Of a stretch of 64,000 bases of DNA, positions 1 to 8,689 are shown one piece after another; the stretch's first letter is position 1; each line of letters opens with the position of its first letter. Below the pieces are notes generated by a model, which saw nothing but the letters and a program-made list of their open reading frames with translations, had not been told where the DNA came from and made no database searches. A program made the position numbers and the translations under genes. Source of the stretch: Bradyrhizobium sp. Lineage in GTDB: Bacteria; Pseudomonadota; Alphaproteobacteria; Rhizobiales; Xanthobacteraceae. The stretch is taken from positions 310,001 through 374,000 of the forward strand of contig NZ_JALHLP010000002.1 in NCBI RefSeq assembly GCF_022844465.1, written 5' to 3'.

Positions 1-1304
1 TAGCCGGGCTCGAGCGAGACGCTGAGATTCTGCAGGAAGTGCCGCGCGAAACATTTTGCCTGCATGTAGGCGAAGTGCAGGCCAAGGCACATGTGCGCGC
101 CGCCGCCATATGGCACCCAGGCGAAGCGATGGCGGTTGCGTTGCGCCTCGTCGGTGAAGCGCAGCGGATCGAATTTCTCGGGCTCGGACCAGATATCAGG
201 CATGTGATGGGTGAACAGCGGATTGATGCCCACCATGCTGCCGGCGGGGATCGCGTAGCCCTTGAAGGTAAAGTCCCGGATCGCCCGTCGTGGCATCGAC
301 GGCACCGGCGGCTTCAGCCGCAGCGCCTCCTTGAACGCCATCTCGGTCAGCGGCATCGCCTCGAGATTGTCGAAGCTGGTGGGTGCGCTCGGCGCCAGGC
401 CAAGGCCGGAAACCTCGTCGCGCAGCTTCTGCTGCCACTCCGGATGGGCGGCCAGTTCGCCCACGAACGACGTCAGCGAAGAAGTCAGCGTGTCGTGCGC
501 CGCCATCATCAGGAAGCTCATGTGGTCGACGATGTCCTGGGTAGAGAGCAGCGCGCCGTCTTCATGGGTGGCGTGGCAAAGCTGCGAAAATAAATCATCG
601 CCGCCGCCCTTGGCGCGGCGGATCGGGATCTGCTCGGAGAAATAGGCGACGATGCGCTTGCGGCCGCGGACGCCGCGCGCCATCGGCGTACCCGGCAGCG
701 GCTTTCGGATCACCGCGACGGAAGCGGCGACCATGTCGACAAAGGCGTTGGTGATTTCGTCCACCTCCGGGCCGAGGCCGGCGCCGAGAAAGGAGGTCGC
801 CGCGAGGTCGAGCGTGAGCTGTTTCATCGCGGGATAGAACAGCATCGGCCCAGGCGCTGCCTTCCACTGCGCCACCCGCGCGGCAATGCCGGTATCGAGC
901 TCACCGAGATAGGATTTCATCGGGCCGGACTTGAATGCCACCGACAGCGCCCGCCGGTGCAGCCGATGCTCCTCGAAGTCGAGCAGCATCAGCCCGCGCG
1001 GAAACAGCAGCCCTAGAATCCGTCCCCAGCCGAGCGTCGAGGAAAACTGCTTGGCCTGGTCGAACAGCACCAACTCGTTGGCCTCCGGCCCGAGCAGAAC
1101 AATGCTGGTTTCGCCGAACAAATGGCTGCGATAGACCAGGCCGTATTTCTTCGACTGCCGTTCGACCTGCCCCTTGGGGTCGGCGAGCACCTCCAGCGTC
1201 TTGCCGATCAACGGCCAGCCCTCGTCGCCTGGAATATGGGTCAGCGAATTGCGCCGTGGCGGGGTGAAACTGTAGACGGGGGAAGCAATACTCTGCATCG
1301 ACAT
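1..1304 (-). CDS. Cytochrome P450, partial (C-terminus beyond window)
   Basis: Haem-thiolate monooxygenase that would insert one oxygen atom into an organic substrate with electrons from a separate reductase. The reading frame stays open to the window edge, so the C-terminus is missing. Visible landmarks are the I-helix stretch AAHDT, the K-helix ExxR motif in KEALRLKP, and the haem-binding loop FAWVPYGGGAHMCLG with its cysteine ligand. The form of this loop and the overall N-terminus resemble bacterial CYP51/CYP120-like proteins, but the substrate cannot be deduced. The ATG at 1304 is used; a second in-frame ATG lies at 1298. No ferredoxin or ferredoxin reductase gene is adjacent. The next gene upstream is a flavin monooxygenase-like gene on the same strand, separated by a terminator. 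Confidence 0.93.
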   Translation of the reverse strand, partial: MSMQSIASPVYSFTPPRRNSLTHIPGDEGWPLIGKTLEVLADPKGQVERQSKKYGLVYRSHLFGETSIVLLGPEANELVLFDQAKQFSSTLGWGRILGLLFPRGLMLLDFEEHRLHRRALSVAFKSGPMKSYLGELDTGIAARVAQWKAAPGPMLFYPAMKQLTLDLAATSFLGAGLGPEVDEITNAFVDMVAASVAVIRKPLPGTPMARGVRGRKRIVAYFSEQIPIRRAKGGGDDLFSQLCHATHEDGALLSTQDIVDHMSFLMMAAHDTLTSSLTSFVGELAAHPEWQQKLRDEVSGLGLAPSAPTSFDNLEAMPLTEMAFKEALRLKPPVPSMPRRAIRDFTFKGYAIPAGSMVGINPLFTHHMPDIWSEPEKFDPLRFTDEAQRNRHRFAWVPYGGGAHMCLGLHFAYMQAKCFARHFLQNLSVSLEPG

Positions 1305-1436
1305 GGCGATTGCTCCGGGTGGGCGGCGGAATCGCTGATATTATCCACCGTGCTGCCGGTTTTGTCGCGGCCTGAATCCGGCCGGGTCGCTCTCGGCATG
1401 GTCCGGACTGGTAAACAACCCGTTGTTTCATCGTCG

Positions 1437-1466
1437 CAAAAACGGCGCGGAATCATCCGCGCCGTT
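1437..1466 (-). terminator. Rho-independent terminator of the flavin oxidoreductase gene
   Basis: Positions 1441-1451 and 1456-1466 form a perfect 11-bp inverted repeat (AACGGCGCGGA with a 4-base loop). Read on the minus strand, the stem is followed at once by a run of five T. It lies about 28 bases past the stop codon at 1494 and separates that gene from the downstream P450. Confidence 0.85.
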
Positions 1467-1493
1467 CAGAAGTTCTTTTTCCGGCGGGTTTCT

Positions 1494-2735
1494 TCACGCC
1501 TTGCGCTTGGCGGCTTCCTTCTGCAGGTCCGGCGCGTTGATGGTCGGGATCGCCACCCGGCCGGGGCCCGTCAGCGGCAGCGCCGCGGCGGCCTTTTCGT
1601 TTTCCATGATCTTGGCCATCACCGCCTGGCCCGCGCGCTCGAACACCGCGCGGTTCTCGATCAGGAATTTTTGCGACTCGCGCAGTCCTTTCATGTAGCC
1701 GTTGATTTCGGGGATGACGTAGCGCGCAACCATGTCCCAGCTGCGGCGGGTATTTTCCGGGTTGGCCCAGTCATGCACGAAGCCGATGATGGTGCCGACG
1801 CCGCCCGAGACCTGCATCAGGTTCTTGATGGTCCTGACAAGGTCGTCAGGCGTGCCGATGGTGGAGGCGGCGTTCTCGCCGCCGGCGGTCTTCTCGATCG
1901 CATCCTCCGGCGAGGAGAACGGCTCTACTCCCGGCCGTTGCAGCGTGCGGACCGTATACTCGTTGTGCCAGCGCATCAGGCCGGGGCCGGCCTCGCGGTA
2001 GGCCTGTTCACGGGTCTCGGCGATATGCCAGCTCAGCAGCACGCGCCAGTCGGCGCGGCTCACGGTAGTGCCGGCCTTCTTGGCGGCGTCCTCGGCAAAG
2101 CCCCATTGCGTCGGCAGCGCCATCAGGCCCTGCGTCGACATCGAACCGAGCGAGATGATGCCGATGCCGTATTTGCCGGCGAGCGTCATGCCCGACGGCG
2201 AAATCTGCGACGCCACCACGCACGGCATCTCCTCCTGCAGCGGCAATAGCTGCAGCGCGGCGTCGTTCATGGTGAACCAGTCGCTCTTGGCGGTGACGCG
2301 CTCGCCCCTGAACAGCCGGCGGATGATCGCGAGCGCCTCGTCCTGGCGGTCGCGCTGCGTCATCGGGTCGATGTTGAGCGTGTGCGCGTCGGAGGCCAGC
2401 GCGCCCGGCCCCGACCCGAAGATGGCGCGGCCGCCGGTCATCCAGTCGAGCTGCACCATGCGCTGCGCGACATTGTAGGGGTGGTGGTAGGGCAGCGAGA
2501 TCACGCCGGTGCCGAGCTTGATGCGCTTGGTGCGTTCGCCGGCGGCGGCCAGGAACATCTCCGGCGAGGCGATCATTTCCCAACCCGAGGAATGGTGCTC
2601 GCCGCACCAGAATTCGTCGAAGCCGAGGCTGTCGATCTGCTCGACGAAATCAAGGTCGCGGCGGAATTGCAGCAGCGGATTCTCGCCGATCGGGTGATGC
2701 GGGGCCAGGAAGGCTCCGAATTTCAGGCGCGCCAT
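1494..2735 (-). CDS. LLM-class (luciferase-like) flavin-dependent oxidoreductase
   Basis: A 413-residue protein of the bacterial luciferase-like monooxygenase family. These are TIM-barrel enzymes that use reduced FMN or F420 to oxidise an organic substrate. The N-terminus (MARLKFGAFLAPHHP) and the internal WCGEHHSSGWEM and LGTGVISLPYHHP stretches are typical of the group that also includes alkanal and limonene-type monooxygenases. The C-terminal 80 residues extend past the barrel and are less typical. The start ATG at 2735 gives a full-length N-terminal beta strand. The gene appears to be a single transcription unit, ended by the terminator at 1437-1466. A reductase partner is not encoded next to it. 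The substrate is unknown. Confidence 0.9.
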   Translation of the reverse strand: MARLKFGAFLAPHHPIGENPLLQFRRDLDFVEQIDSLGFDEFWCGEHHSSGWEMIASPEMFLAAAGERTKRIKLGTGVISLPYHHPYNVAQRMVQLDWMTGGRAIFGSGPGALASDAHTLNIDPMTQRDRQDEALAIIRRLFRGERVTAKSDWFTMNDAALQLLPLQEEMPCVVASQISPSGMTLAGKYGIGIISLGSMSTQGLMALPTQWGFAEDAAKKAGTTVSRADWRVLLSWHIAETREQAYREAGPGLMRWHNEYTVRTLQRPGVEPFSSPEDAIEKTAGGENAASTIGTPDDLVRTIKNLMQVSGGVGTIIGFVHDWANPENTRRSWDMVARYVIPEINGYMKGLRESQKFLIENRAVFERAGQAVMAKIMENEKAAAALPLTGPGRVAIPTINAPDLQKEAAKRKA

Positions 2736-3208
2736 GGGGGTGTTCTCTCCGGATTTATTGTTGAATTTATTGTTTTCTGGAATTGCTCGGGTCGCACGCT
2801 ACGGGGTGGGCAGGGGCAAGGCAATGCTCGGAACCCCGCCGCCAGCGCATGGTTGCCGCGCGCGGTTGGCCGACTTGCCGTTGGCTTTGCTTGAGCGCCT
2901 TGTCATTCAATCAGGCTTCGCGAAACGCGCGTCGGGGTCGCATGGATCGCTAGCTGTCTCGGCTTTCATGGCGGTCATGGTTGAGTGAGGCATCAACTAG
3001 AGCGGCGTCGATCAGATGCCCGTCCTCCGCAAATGCCGGCCGGACGATCCTGCGAGTCGAATCAATTGTCACGTCCCGATTAACAAGTTTAAGTCAACGG
3101 AAAAAATTTGATTGTGGGGAAAGACAGCGTGCGACCTTTTTATCTTGCAGTGCAGCAACTATCTATTCCGAGTGGCGTTATCGATTGTAACCTGCCCGGA
3201 GTCGCCAA
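2736..3208. other. Divergent intergenic region (473 bases), no gene supported
   Basis: The region separates the minus-strand oxidoreductase from the plus-strand esterase, so it should hold two divergent promoters. The left two thirds are GC-rich and carry only short open frames without codon bias. The right third, from about 3055, is AT-rich (for example GGAAAAAATTTGATTGTGG near 3098-3117) and looks like promoter DNA for the esterase gene. It also contains the TGCAGTGCA-type motif listed separately. Confidence 0.5.
3145..3158. promoter_or_regulatory. Candidate PhaR-type operator upstream of the esterase gene
   Basis: The plus strand reads TTGCAGTGCAGCAA; the other strand reads TTGCTGCACTGCAA. 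This fits CTGC-N3-GCA(A/G), close to the CTGC-N3/4-GCAG pattern reported for PhaR proteins of Paracoccus and Rhodobacter. It lies about 50 bases before the TTG start at 3209, and a phaR gene is present in this window (50365-50964). The function is inferred from motif and context only. Confidence 0.4.
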
Positions 3209-4411
3209 TTGTCCCTCTACAACAACGTTGAGTTCCTGCGCCATTTGCCGAAATTGAACGGCTTCAGCGGGTTCGCAAGCCAAGGGCGCGACGCCTCGTC
3301 CGCGGAATCCAGCCCGCTGGTCGAATCGAGCGGGTTCGGCACCAATCCCGGCGCGCTCCGGATGCTCACCTTCGTGCCGGACCAGCTGCCGCACGGGTCG
3401 GCGCTGGTGGTGGTGCTGCACGGATGCCGCCAGACCGCCGCCGGTTACGATGTCGGCACCGGCTGGTCGACGCTCGCCAGGCGCTACGGCTTTGCGCTGC
3501 TGATGCCGGAGCAGCAGGCCGCCAACAACGCCAACACCTGTTTCAACTGGTTCAATCCGGGCGATGCCGCGCGCGGCAGGGGCGAAGCCGCGTCGATTCG
3601 TCAGATGATCGCGCGCATGGTCGCGCAACACAAGATCGATCCGGCCCGGATCTATGTGACGGGGCTCTCCGCCGGCGGCGCCATGACCTCAGTCGTGCTC
3701 GCGACCTATCCCGAAGTATTCGCGGGCGGCGCGATCATCGCCGGCTTGCCGTTCGGTATCGCCAGCAATGTCCGGGAAGCTTTGGGCGGCATGATGCGGT
3801 CGACGTCGCTTCCCGCCGATGAATTGGGCAACCGTGTGCGCAAGGCCTCGAAGCACCGGGGGCCCTGGCCGAAGGTCTCGGTGTGGCACGGCAGCGCCGA
3901 TCGCACGGTGAACCCGGGCAACGCCGACGAGATCGTCAAGCAGTGGCTCGATGTTCACGGCCTGCCGCCCGAGCCGATGTCGACCGGGGAGGTGGATGGC
4001 CATCCGCGCGCGGTGTGGTGGAATGCAGACGGCGAAACCGTCGTTGAATCCTACACCATCACCGACATGGCGCATGGCACGCCGCTGGGACTGGCCGGCA
4101 GTGACGAGCCCTATGGCGCCGAAGGCGCGTTCCTGATCGAGGCCGGGATATCGTCGTCCTATCACATCGCAAGTTTCTTCGGCCTGACCGGGCGGCTTGC
4201 CGAAACGGCAGCGCCGGTGGCCAAGGCGTCGACGGAACCATCGGCGGCGACGGAATCGCTGCGCTCCGCCGATCTGACCGCCACGCTCTGGTCGCGGGCC
4301 CACAAGCCGGTTCGTCAGACCCAGCCGGTGGCGCCGCAGCCCAGGCGTCGGGGCATCGATGTTAGCGACGTCATCACCCGGGCATTGACGGCGGCAGGAT
4401 TGATGAAGTAG
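3209..4411 (+). CDS. PHB depolymerase family esterase
   Basis: A 400-residue alpha/beta-hydrolase of the PHB depolymerase/feruloyl esterase-like family. It would hydrolyse ester bonds of polyhydroxyalkanoate oligomers or a related ester. The nucleophile serine sits in the lipase box GLSAGGAM, the oxyanion region is VVLHGCRQ, and DRTVNPGNAD and DMAHGTPLG probably carry the acid and histidine of the triad. After about residue 330 there is an alanine- and threonine-rich linker and a basic tail. No signal peptide is obvious, so secretion is not supported. The start is TTG at 3209 because no in-frame ATG precedes the conserved N-terminal stretch. An upstream TGCAGTGCA-type motif suggests co-regulation with PHB metabolism, which is an inference. 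Confidence 0.85.
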   Translation: MSLYNNVEFLRHLPKLNGFSGFASQGRDASSAESSPLVESSGFGTNPGALRMLTFVPDQLPHGSALVVVLHGCRQTAAGYDVGTGWSTLARRYGFALLMPEQQAANNANTCFNWFNPGDAARGRGEAASIRQMIARMVAQHKIDPARIYVTGLSAGGAMTSVVLATYPEVFAGGAIIAGLPFGIASNVREALGGMMRSTSLPADELGNRVRKASKHRGPWPKVSVWHGSADRTVNPGNADEIVKQWLDVHGLPPEPMSTGEVDGHPRAVWWNADGETVVESYTITDMAHGTPLGLAGSDEPYGAEGAFLIEAGISSSYHIASFFGLTGRLAETAAPVAKASTEPSAATESLRSADLTATLWSRAHKPVRQTQPVAPQPRRRGIDVSDVITRALTAAGLMK

Positions 4412-4429
4412 CCGCGCGCCGCGGTCAGC

Positions 4430-5098
4430 TCACATTTCGCCGGTGATGAACGGGTTGGTAATCCGCTCTTGGCCGATGCTGGAGCCGGCGCCATGGCCAC
4501 AGATGAAGCCGACATCGTCGCCAAGCGGCAGCAGCTTCTCCTTGATCGAACTGATCAGCGTGGCGTGGCTCCCGCCGGGCAGGTCGGTGCGTCCGACCGA
4601 GCCGTTGAACAGCACGTCGCCGACATGGGCGAAGCGCAATTCCCTGTTGAAAAACACCACGCTGCCGGGCGAATGGCCGGGGCAATGCAGGATCTCGAAG
4701 GTCAACTCGCCGATCGAGACCTGATCGCCCTCGTCGAGCCAGCGGTCGGGGCCGAAATCGCGCACGCCGGTCATGCCGAAGCGTTCGCCGCTGCTGACGA
4801 CATTGTCGAGCAGGAATTTATCGGCGATATGCGGGCCTTCGATCTTGACCTGCAGGGCGTCGCGCAGCTCCGCGGCGCCCCCGACATGGTCGATATGCCC
4901 GTGCGTCAGCCAGATCTTCTCGACCGACACGCCGGCCTGTGCGATCGCTTCGAGGATCTTGGGCACGTCGCCGCCGGGGTCGATCACCACGGCCTTCTTG
5001 CTCGGCTCGTGCCAGATGATGGTGCAGTTCTGCTCGAACAGCGTCACCGGCACGATCATCGCGCCGGCCTTGGCCTGGGTGTCTGCTGGCTGGGTCAT
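4430..5098 (-). CDS. MBL-fold metallo-hydrolase, YcbL/glyoxalase II-like
   Basis: A 222-residue metallo-beta-lactamase-fold hydrolase. The dinuclear metal site is visible as THGHIDHVGG (HxHxDH), the histidine in HCPGHSPGS, the aspartate in HVGDVLF and a C-terminal GHGAGSS where many relatives have GHG. The length and motif spacing match YcbL-type proteins, which have weak glyoxalase II-like thioesterase activity. A longer open frame extends to 5464, but the ATG at 5098 begins the conserved part. The gene ends 18 bases from the convergent esterase gene. A canonical gloB is present separately at 54503-55270, so this is probably an accessory thioesterase. Confidence 0.87.
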   Translation of the reverse strand: MTQPADTQAKAGAMIVPVTLFEQNCTIIWHEPSKKAVVIDPGGDVPKILEAIAQAGVSVEKIWLTHGHIDHVGGAAELRDALQVKIEGPHIADKFLLDNVVSSGERFGMTGVRDFGPDRWLDEGDQVSIGELTFEILHCPGHSPGSVVFFNRELRFAHVGDVLFNGSVGRTDLPGGSHATLISSIKEKLLPLGDDVGFICGHGAGSSIGQERITNPFITGEM

Positions 5099-5258
5099 GG
5101 CCGCAGATTGCCGATTTTTTGCCGGCCGCCAAGCGAAAGATGCGCGCATCTGGGGCCGAGCCGGACATGCCTCTTGCCGCCCGATTGATCGGGTTCCCGC
5201 GGACGCTTGCCATCCTGTCCATGGTGCCGGCAACGCCGTAATCGGGTAGGCTGGACGG

Positions 5259-5744
5259 ATGGAATCGCCCGCCCGCCAGATCAGCCTCGTCCCCGCGCCC
5301 GACCGCCGCCAGTCAGAGACGGCGCTGGCGATCGCGCGCGGCGCCGCGCGGCTGTTGCGCTCGCTGGGATTTGCCTGCGTCAGCGAGCTGCCGCTGCCCT
5401 CGGGTCGGCGCGCCGATCTGGTGGCGCTGAACGAGCGCGGCGAAATCTGGATCATCGAGATCAAGTCATCGTTGGAGGATTTGCGCGCCGACCAGAAATG
5501 GCAGGACTACCGGATGCATTGCGACCGGCTGTTCTTTGCCTTCACGCGAGATCTGCCCTGCGAGATTTTCCCCGGCGATACCGGTCTGATCGTCGCCGAC
5601 GCCTATGGCGCCCACCTGCATTGCGAGGCGCCCGAGCATCGGCTGCCGGCGGCGACGCGCAAGGCGATGACGGTGCGCTTTGCGATCGCCGCCGCCCAGC
5701 GCATCAACCGCCTGGTCGACCCGCAGGGCCACGGGGAGATTTAG
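5259..5744 (+). CDS. mmcB: MmcB family DNA repair protein
   Basis: A 161-residue protein of the MmcB family, named from a Caulobacter SOS-induced gene whose loss causes mitomycin C sensitivity. The sequence has a restriction-endonuclease-like core: GRRADLVALNERGEIWIIEI supplies the D...ExK-type motif and is followed by KSSLEDLRAD. A nuclease fold is therefore likely, although activity is not proven for the family as far as I know. The ATG at 5259 precedes a conserved N-terminus. The gene converges with regR, with 36 bases between the stops. I could not identify a convincing LexA box upstream by eye. Confidence 0.85.
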   Translation: MESPARQISLVPAPDRRQSETALAIARGAARLLRSLGFACVSELPLPSGRRADLVALNERGEIWIIEIKSSLEDLRADQKWQDYRMHCDRLFFAFTRDLPCEIFPGDTGLIVADAYGAHLHCEAPEHRLPAATRKAMTVRFAIAAAQRINRLVDPQGHGEI

Positions 5745-5780
5745 GAAACCGATGGCTGCCCCTCATCCTGAAGGAATGCC

Positions 5781-6335
5781 TCACCGTGGCGCGCGCTTCG
5801 CCAAAATCCGCTGCAGGGTTCGGCGGTGCATGTTCAGCCGCCGCGCGGTCTCCGAGACGTTGCGGTTGCACATCTCGTAGATGCGCTGGATGTGTTCCCA
5901 TCGCACCCGGTCCGCCGACATCGGGTTCGACGGCAGTTCGGATTTCTCGCTGCCACTGGCAAGCAGGGCTGCGACCACGTCGTCGGCGTCGGCGGGCTTG
6001 GACAGATAGTCCACCGCGCCCATCTTCACCGCGGTCACGGCGGTAGCAATGTTGCCATAGCCGGTCAGCACGATCGCGCGCGCTTCGGGGCGCTTGCGCT
6101 TCAGCGCCGACACCACGTCGAGCCCGTTGCCGTCGCCAAGCCGCAGATCCACCACGGCAAACGCCGGCGCGGACTTGTTGATCTGCGCCAGGCCGTCGGA
6201 GACACTGTCGCACGACGTCACCGCGAAGCCGCGGGCCGCCATCGCCCGCGACAGCCGCTCCAGGAACGGCTTGTCGTCCTCCACGATCAGGAGCGAACGG
6301 TCGGCGTGATCATCCAGTTCGGTGATGGCGTTCAA
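5781..6335 (-). CDS. regR: RegA/ActR/RegR-type response regulator
   Basis: A 184-residue redox response regulator. The receiver domain covers about residues 15-125, with the phosphorylated aspartate in VVDLRLGDG and the lysine in SKPADADD. A proline-containing linker precedes a C-terminal Fis-type helix-turn-helix (NVSETARRLNMHRRTLQRIL). This compact form is characteristic of the RegA/PrrA/ActR group, which controls energy, nitrogen and redox genes in alphaproteobacteria. The start is TTG at 6335, with GGGGA about 12 bases upstream; no ATG precedes the receiver domain. The cognate kinase gene lies 109 bases upstream on the same strand, so the two are probably co-transcribed. Confidence 0.93.
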   Translation of the reverse strand: MNAITELDDHADRSLLIVEDDKPFLERLSRAMAARGFAVTSCDSVSDGLAQINKSAPAFAVVDLRLGDGNGLDVVSALKRKRPEARAIVLTGYGNIATAVTAVKMGAVDYLSKPADADDVVAALLASGSEKSELPSNPMSADRVRWEHIQRIYEMCNRNVSETARRLNMHRRTLQRILAKRAPR

Positions 6336-6444
6336 GGCCGGTTATCCCCTGTTCAAGTGTAGCTGATATGGCGTGGCGACATGGTTCTGCCAAGGCTGCG
6401 AATGGGACCAATCGGTCCGCTTTCAAAGGGTCCATGGCACTGCT

Positions 6445-7770
6445 TCAGTCGGCCGGTCCGGCGGTGCTTTCTTCTCCCTCGAAGCGCACGCGCGGCCAAA
6501 CGATGCGGACCACGGCGCCGTGATCGGGAAAAGTCCGGTTGGTGAATGATACCTTGGCGCCGGTCCGCTCCAGCAGGGTGCGGGCGATGAACACGCCAAG
6601 ACCGAGGCCCGCGCGCGGCCTTTGGGCCTCATCGGCGCCGCGCCGTCGCGACAAATAAGGCTCGCCGATCCGCTTCAGCAGGTCGGGGGCGATGCCCGGT
6701 CCATCGTCGGCAATGACGATTTCGACGGTATCGGCATTCCACCACGCGTTCACTTCCACCCTTTTCCGCGCAAAATCGACGGCGTTTTCCAGGATGTTGC
6801 CGACGCCATACAGGATCGCCGGATTGCGCGCGCCGACCGGTTCGCGCGTAGCTGCGACAGCAAGCCGCACCTTGATCTCGATGCCGAAATCGCGGTGCGG
6901 CGCCACCGTCTCCTCGATCAGCGTCGACAGCGGCATGCGGTCGAACGGCGCGCCTGAAGCGGAAAGCTGGGTGATCTTGGCCAGGATGTCGCGGCAACGC
7001 TGCGCCTGTTCACGCAGGGTCTTGAGGTCGGCGGTCAGCTGGTCGTCGCCTTTGACGGATTTCTCCAGCTCGCGTGAGATCAGGAAGATCGTCGACAGCG
7101 GGGTGCCGAGTTCATGCGCGGCGGCGGCGGCCAGGCCGTCGATCTGGGTCAGGTGCTGCTCGCGGGTCAACACCAGCTCGGTCGCGGCGAGCGCATCGGA
7201 AAGCTTGCGCGCTTCCTCCGCGGCCTGGAACGCGTAGAGGCTGGTGACGCCGATGGTCAGCAGGATTGAGGTCCAGACGCCGAGCAGGTAGATCGGCGGC
7301 AGCACCAGCGGTTCGTCACCCTCCCACGGCAGCGGCAGATGAAAATAGACCAGCGCCGAGGCGCAGCCGACCGCCAGCAGGCCGAGCGCGACCGTCAGCC
7401 GGATCGGCAGCACCGTCGCCGAAATCAGGACCGGGCCGAGGAACAGGAAGGAAAACGGGTTCTGCAGCCCGCCGGTCAGGAATAGCAGTGCGGCGAGTTC
7501 GACGATGTTGAGCGCCAGCAAGCCGGCCACAAATACCGGTTCCAGCCGTCGCATCGGGTTGAAGGCGATCTGCAGCGCGAGATTGAGCAGCGCCGAAACC
7601 GCGACGATGGCGACGCAGGCGACAACGGGAACTTCGAATTCCAGCCCCTGCGCGACGATGAAGATCGCCATGAGCTGGCCCAAGGCCGCCAGCCAGCGCA
7701 GCCGCAGGATCGTATCCAGACGGACATAGCGACCAGGATGGCGGAAATCGGAGGCAGCGACGTCGGTCAT
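6445..7770 (-). CDS. regS: RegB/ActS/RegS-type redox sensor histidine kinase
   Basis: A 441-residue membrane histidine kinase. About six transmembrane segments occupy residues 20-185. The quinone-binding heptad described for RegB (GGxxNPF) is present as GGLQNPF at residues 100-106. The H-box AAHELGTPLSTI places the phosphorylated histidine at about residue 219. The redox-active dimer-interface cysteine of RegB has a counterpart at C259 in QRCRDIL. ATPase N and G boxes follow (NILENAVDF, DDGPGI, GLGLGVFIA). Redox control through ubiquinone and this cysteine is known for RegB and inferred here. It is transcribed with regR and faces a divergent ABC exporter gene. Confidence 0.93.
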   Translation of the reverse strand: MTDVAASDFRHPGRYVRLDTILRLRWLAALGQLMAIFIVAQGLEFEVPVVACVAIVAVSALLNLALQIAFNPMRRLEPVFVAGLLALNIVELAALLFLTGGLQNPFSFLFLGPVLISATVLPIRLTVALGLLAVGCASALVYFHLPLPWEGDEPLVLPPIYLLGVWTSILLTIGVTSLYAFQAAEEARKLSDALAATELVLTREQHLTQIDGLAAAAAHELGTPLSTIFLISRELEKSVKGDDQLTADLKTLREQAQRCRDILAKITQLSASGAPFDRMPLSTLIEETVAPHRDFGIEIKVRLAVAATREPVGARNPAILYGVGNILENAVDFARKRVEVNAWWNADTVEIVIADDGPGIAPDLLKRIGEPYLSRRRGADEAQRPRAGLGLGVFIARTLLERTGAKVSFTNRTFPDHGAVVRIVWPRVRFEGEESTAGPAD

Positions 7771-7900
7771 GGCATCATTCTAGCCGTGAGGGCGCGCGAT
7801 CACAAATTGGCGAGGTTTCTCCGCCGATCCCTGATGCTCAAGGCCGGGCGCGAGGCGCGGCTTGCGATATCCTCCGCGATGCCGCAATGAACGGTCCGAA

Positions 7901-8689
7901 ATGGTTAACAGCGACATCACGCCGGCCCCATCGCCCGCGGCCGATAGGGCCGCGATCGACGTTGCGCATCTGACAAAAGTCTACAAGACCACGCGCGCCG
8001 TCGACGACGTGTCGTTTCGGATCAAGCGCGGCAGCGTTACCGGCCTGCTCGGCGGCAATGGCGCCGGCAAGACCACGACCATCGCCATGATCATGGGGCT
8101 GGTGTTGCCGACTTCGGGCTGCATCCGGGTGCTCGGCCATGCGATGCCGGAAGAAGGTCCGAAGGTGCTGGGCCGGATGAACTTCGAAAGTCCCTATGTC
8201 GACATGCCGATGCGGCTTACGGTGCGGCAGAATCTCACCATTTTCGGTCGGCTCTATGCGGTGGCCAATGTCGGCGAGCGGATCGCGCAGCTCGCCGCCG
8301 ACCTCGACCTCAACGACTTCCTCGATCGCGCCAACGGCAAGCTGTCCGCCGGGCAGAAGACCCGCGTCGCGCTGGCAAAGGCGCTGATCAACCAGCCCGA
8401 ACTGCTGCTGCTCGACGAGCCGACCGCTTCCCTCGACCCAGATACTGCCGATTGGGTGCGGCAGCATCTGCTCGACTATCGCAGCACCCACGACGCCACC
8501 ATCCTGCTGGCGTCGCACAACATGCTGGAGGTGGAGCGGCTGTGCGACCGCGTCATCATCATGAAGCGCGGGCGCGTCGAGGACGACGACAGCCCCGACC
8601 AGATCATGGCGCGCTACAACCGCGCCACGCTGGAAGAAGTGTTCCTCGACGTCGCGCGCGGGCGGGCGCCGGTGGCGGAGACGTCATGA
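7901..8689 (+). CDS. ABC-2 type exporter, ATP-binding subunit
   Basis: A 262-residue ABC ATPase. Walker A is GGNGAGKT at residues 51-58, the signature motif is LSAGQKTR, and Walker B with the catalytic glutamate is LLLLDEPTASLDPD. An H-loop histidine follows in LLASHNMLEVERL. The open frame begins at 7862, but the ATG at 7901 fits the family length. The stop overlaps the start of the permease gene by four bases, so the two subunits are translationally coupled. The DrrA-like sequence and short permease point to an exporter for a drug, lipid or polysaccharide; the substrate is not evident. Confidence 0.9.
   Translation: MVNSDITPAPSPAADRAAIDVAHLTKVYKTTRAVDDVSFRIKRGSVTGLLGGNGAGKTTTIAMIMGLVLPTSGCIRVLGHAMPEEGPKVLGRMNFESPYVDMPMRLTVRQNLTIFGRLYAVANVGERIAQLAADLDLNDFLDRANGKLSAGQKTRVALAKALINQPELLLLDEPTASLDPDTADWVRQHLLDYRSTHDATILLASHNMLEVERLCDRVIIMKRGRVEDDDSPDQIMARYNRATLEEVFLDVARGRAPVAETS

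Noticed and set aside
2734..2988. An 84-residue frame in the gap upstream of the esterase gene
   Set aside because: No codon bias and no ribosome site; it overlaps the start of the oxidoreductase gene, so it is treated as non-coding.
5745..5780. CCCCTCATCCTGAAGGA between mmcB and regR, similar to a common rhizobial repeat
   Set aside because: Only one short arm is visible, without an inverted partner in the 36-base gap.
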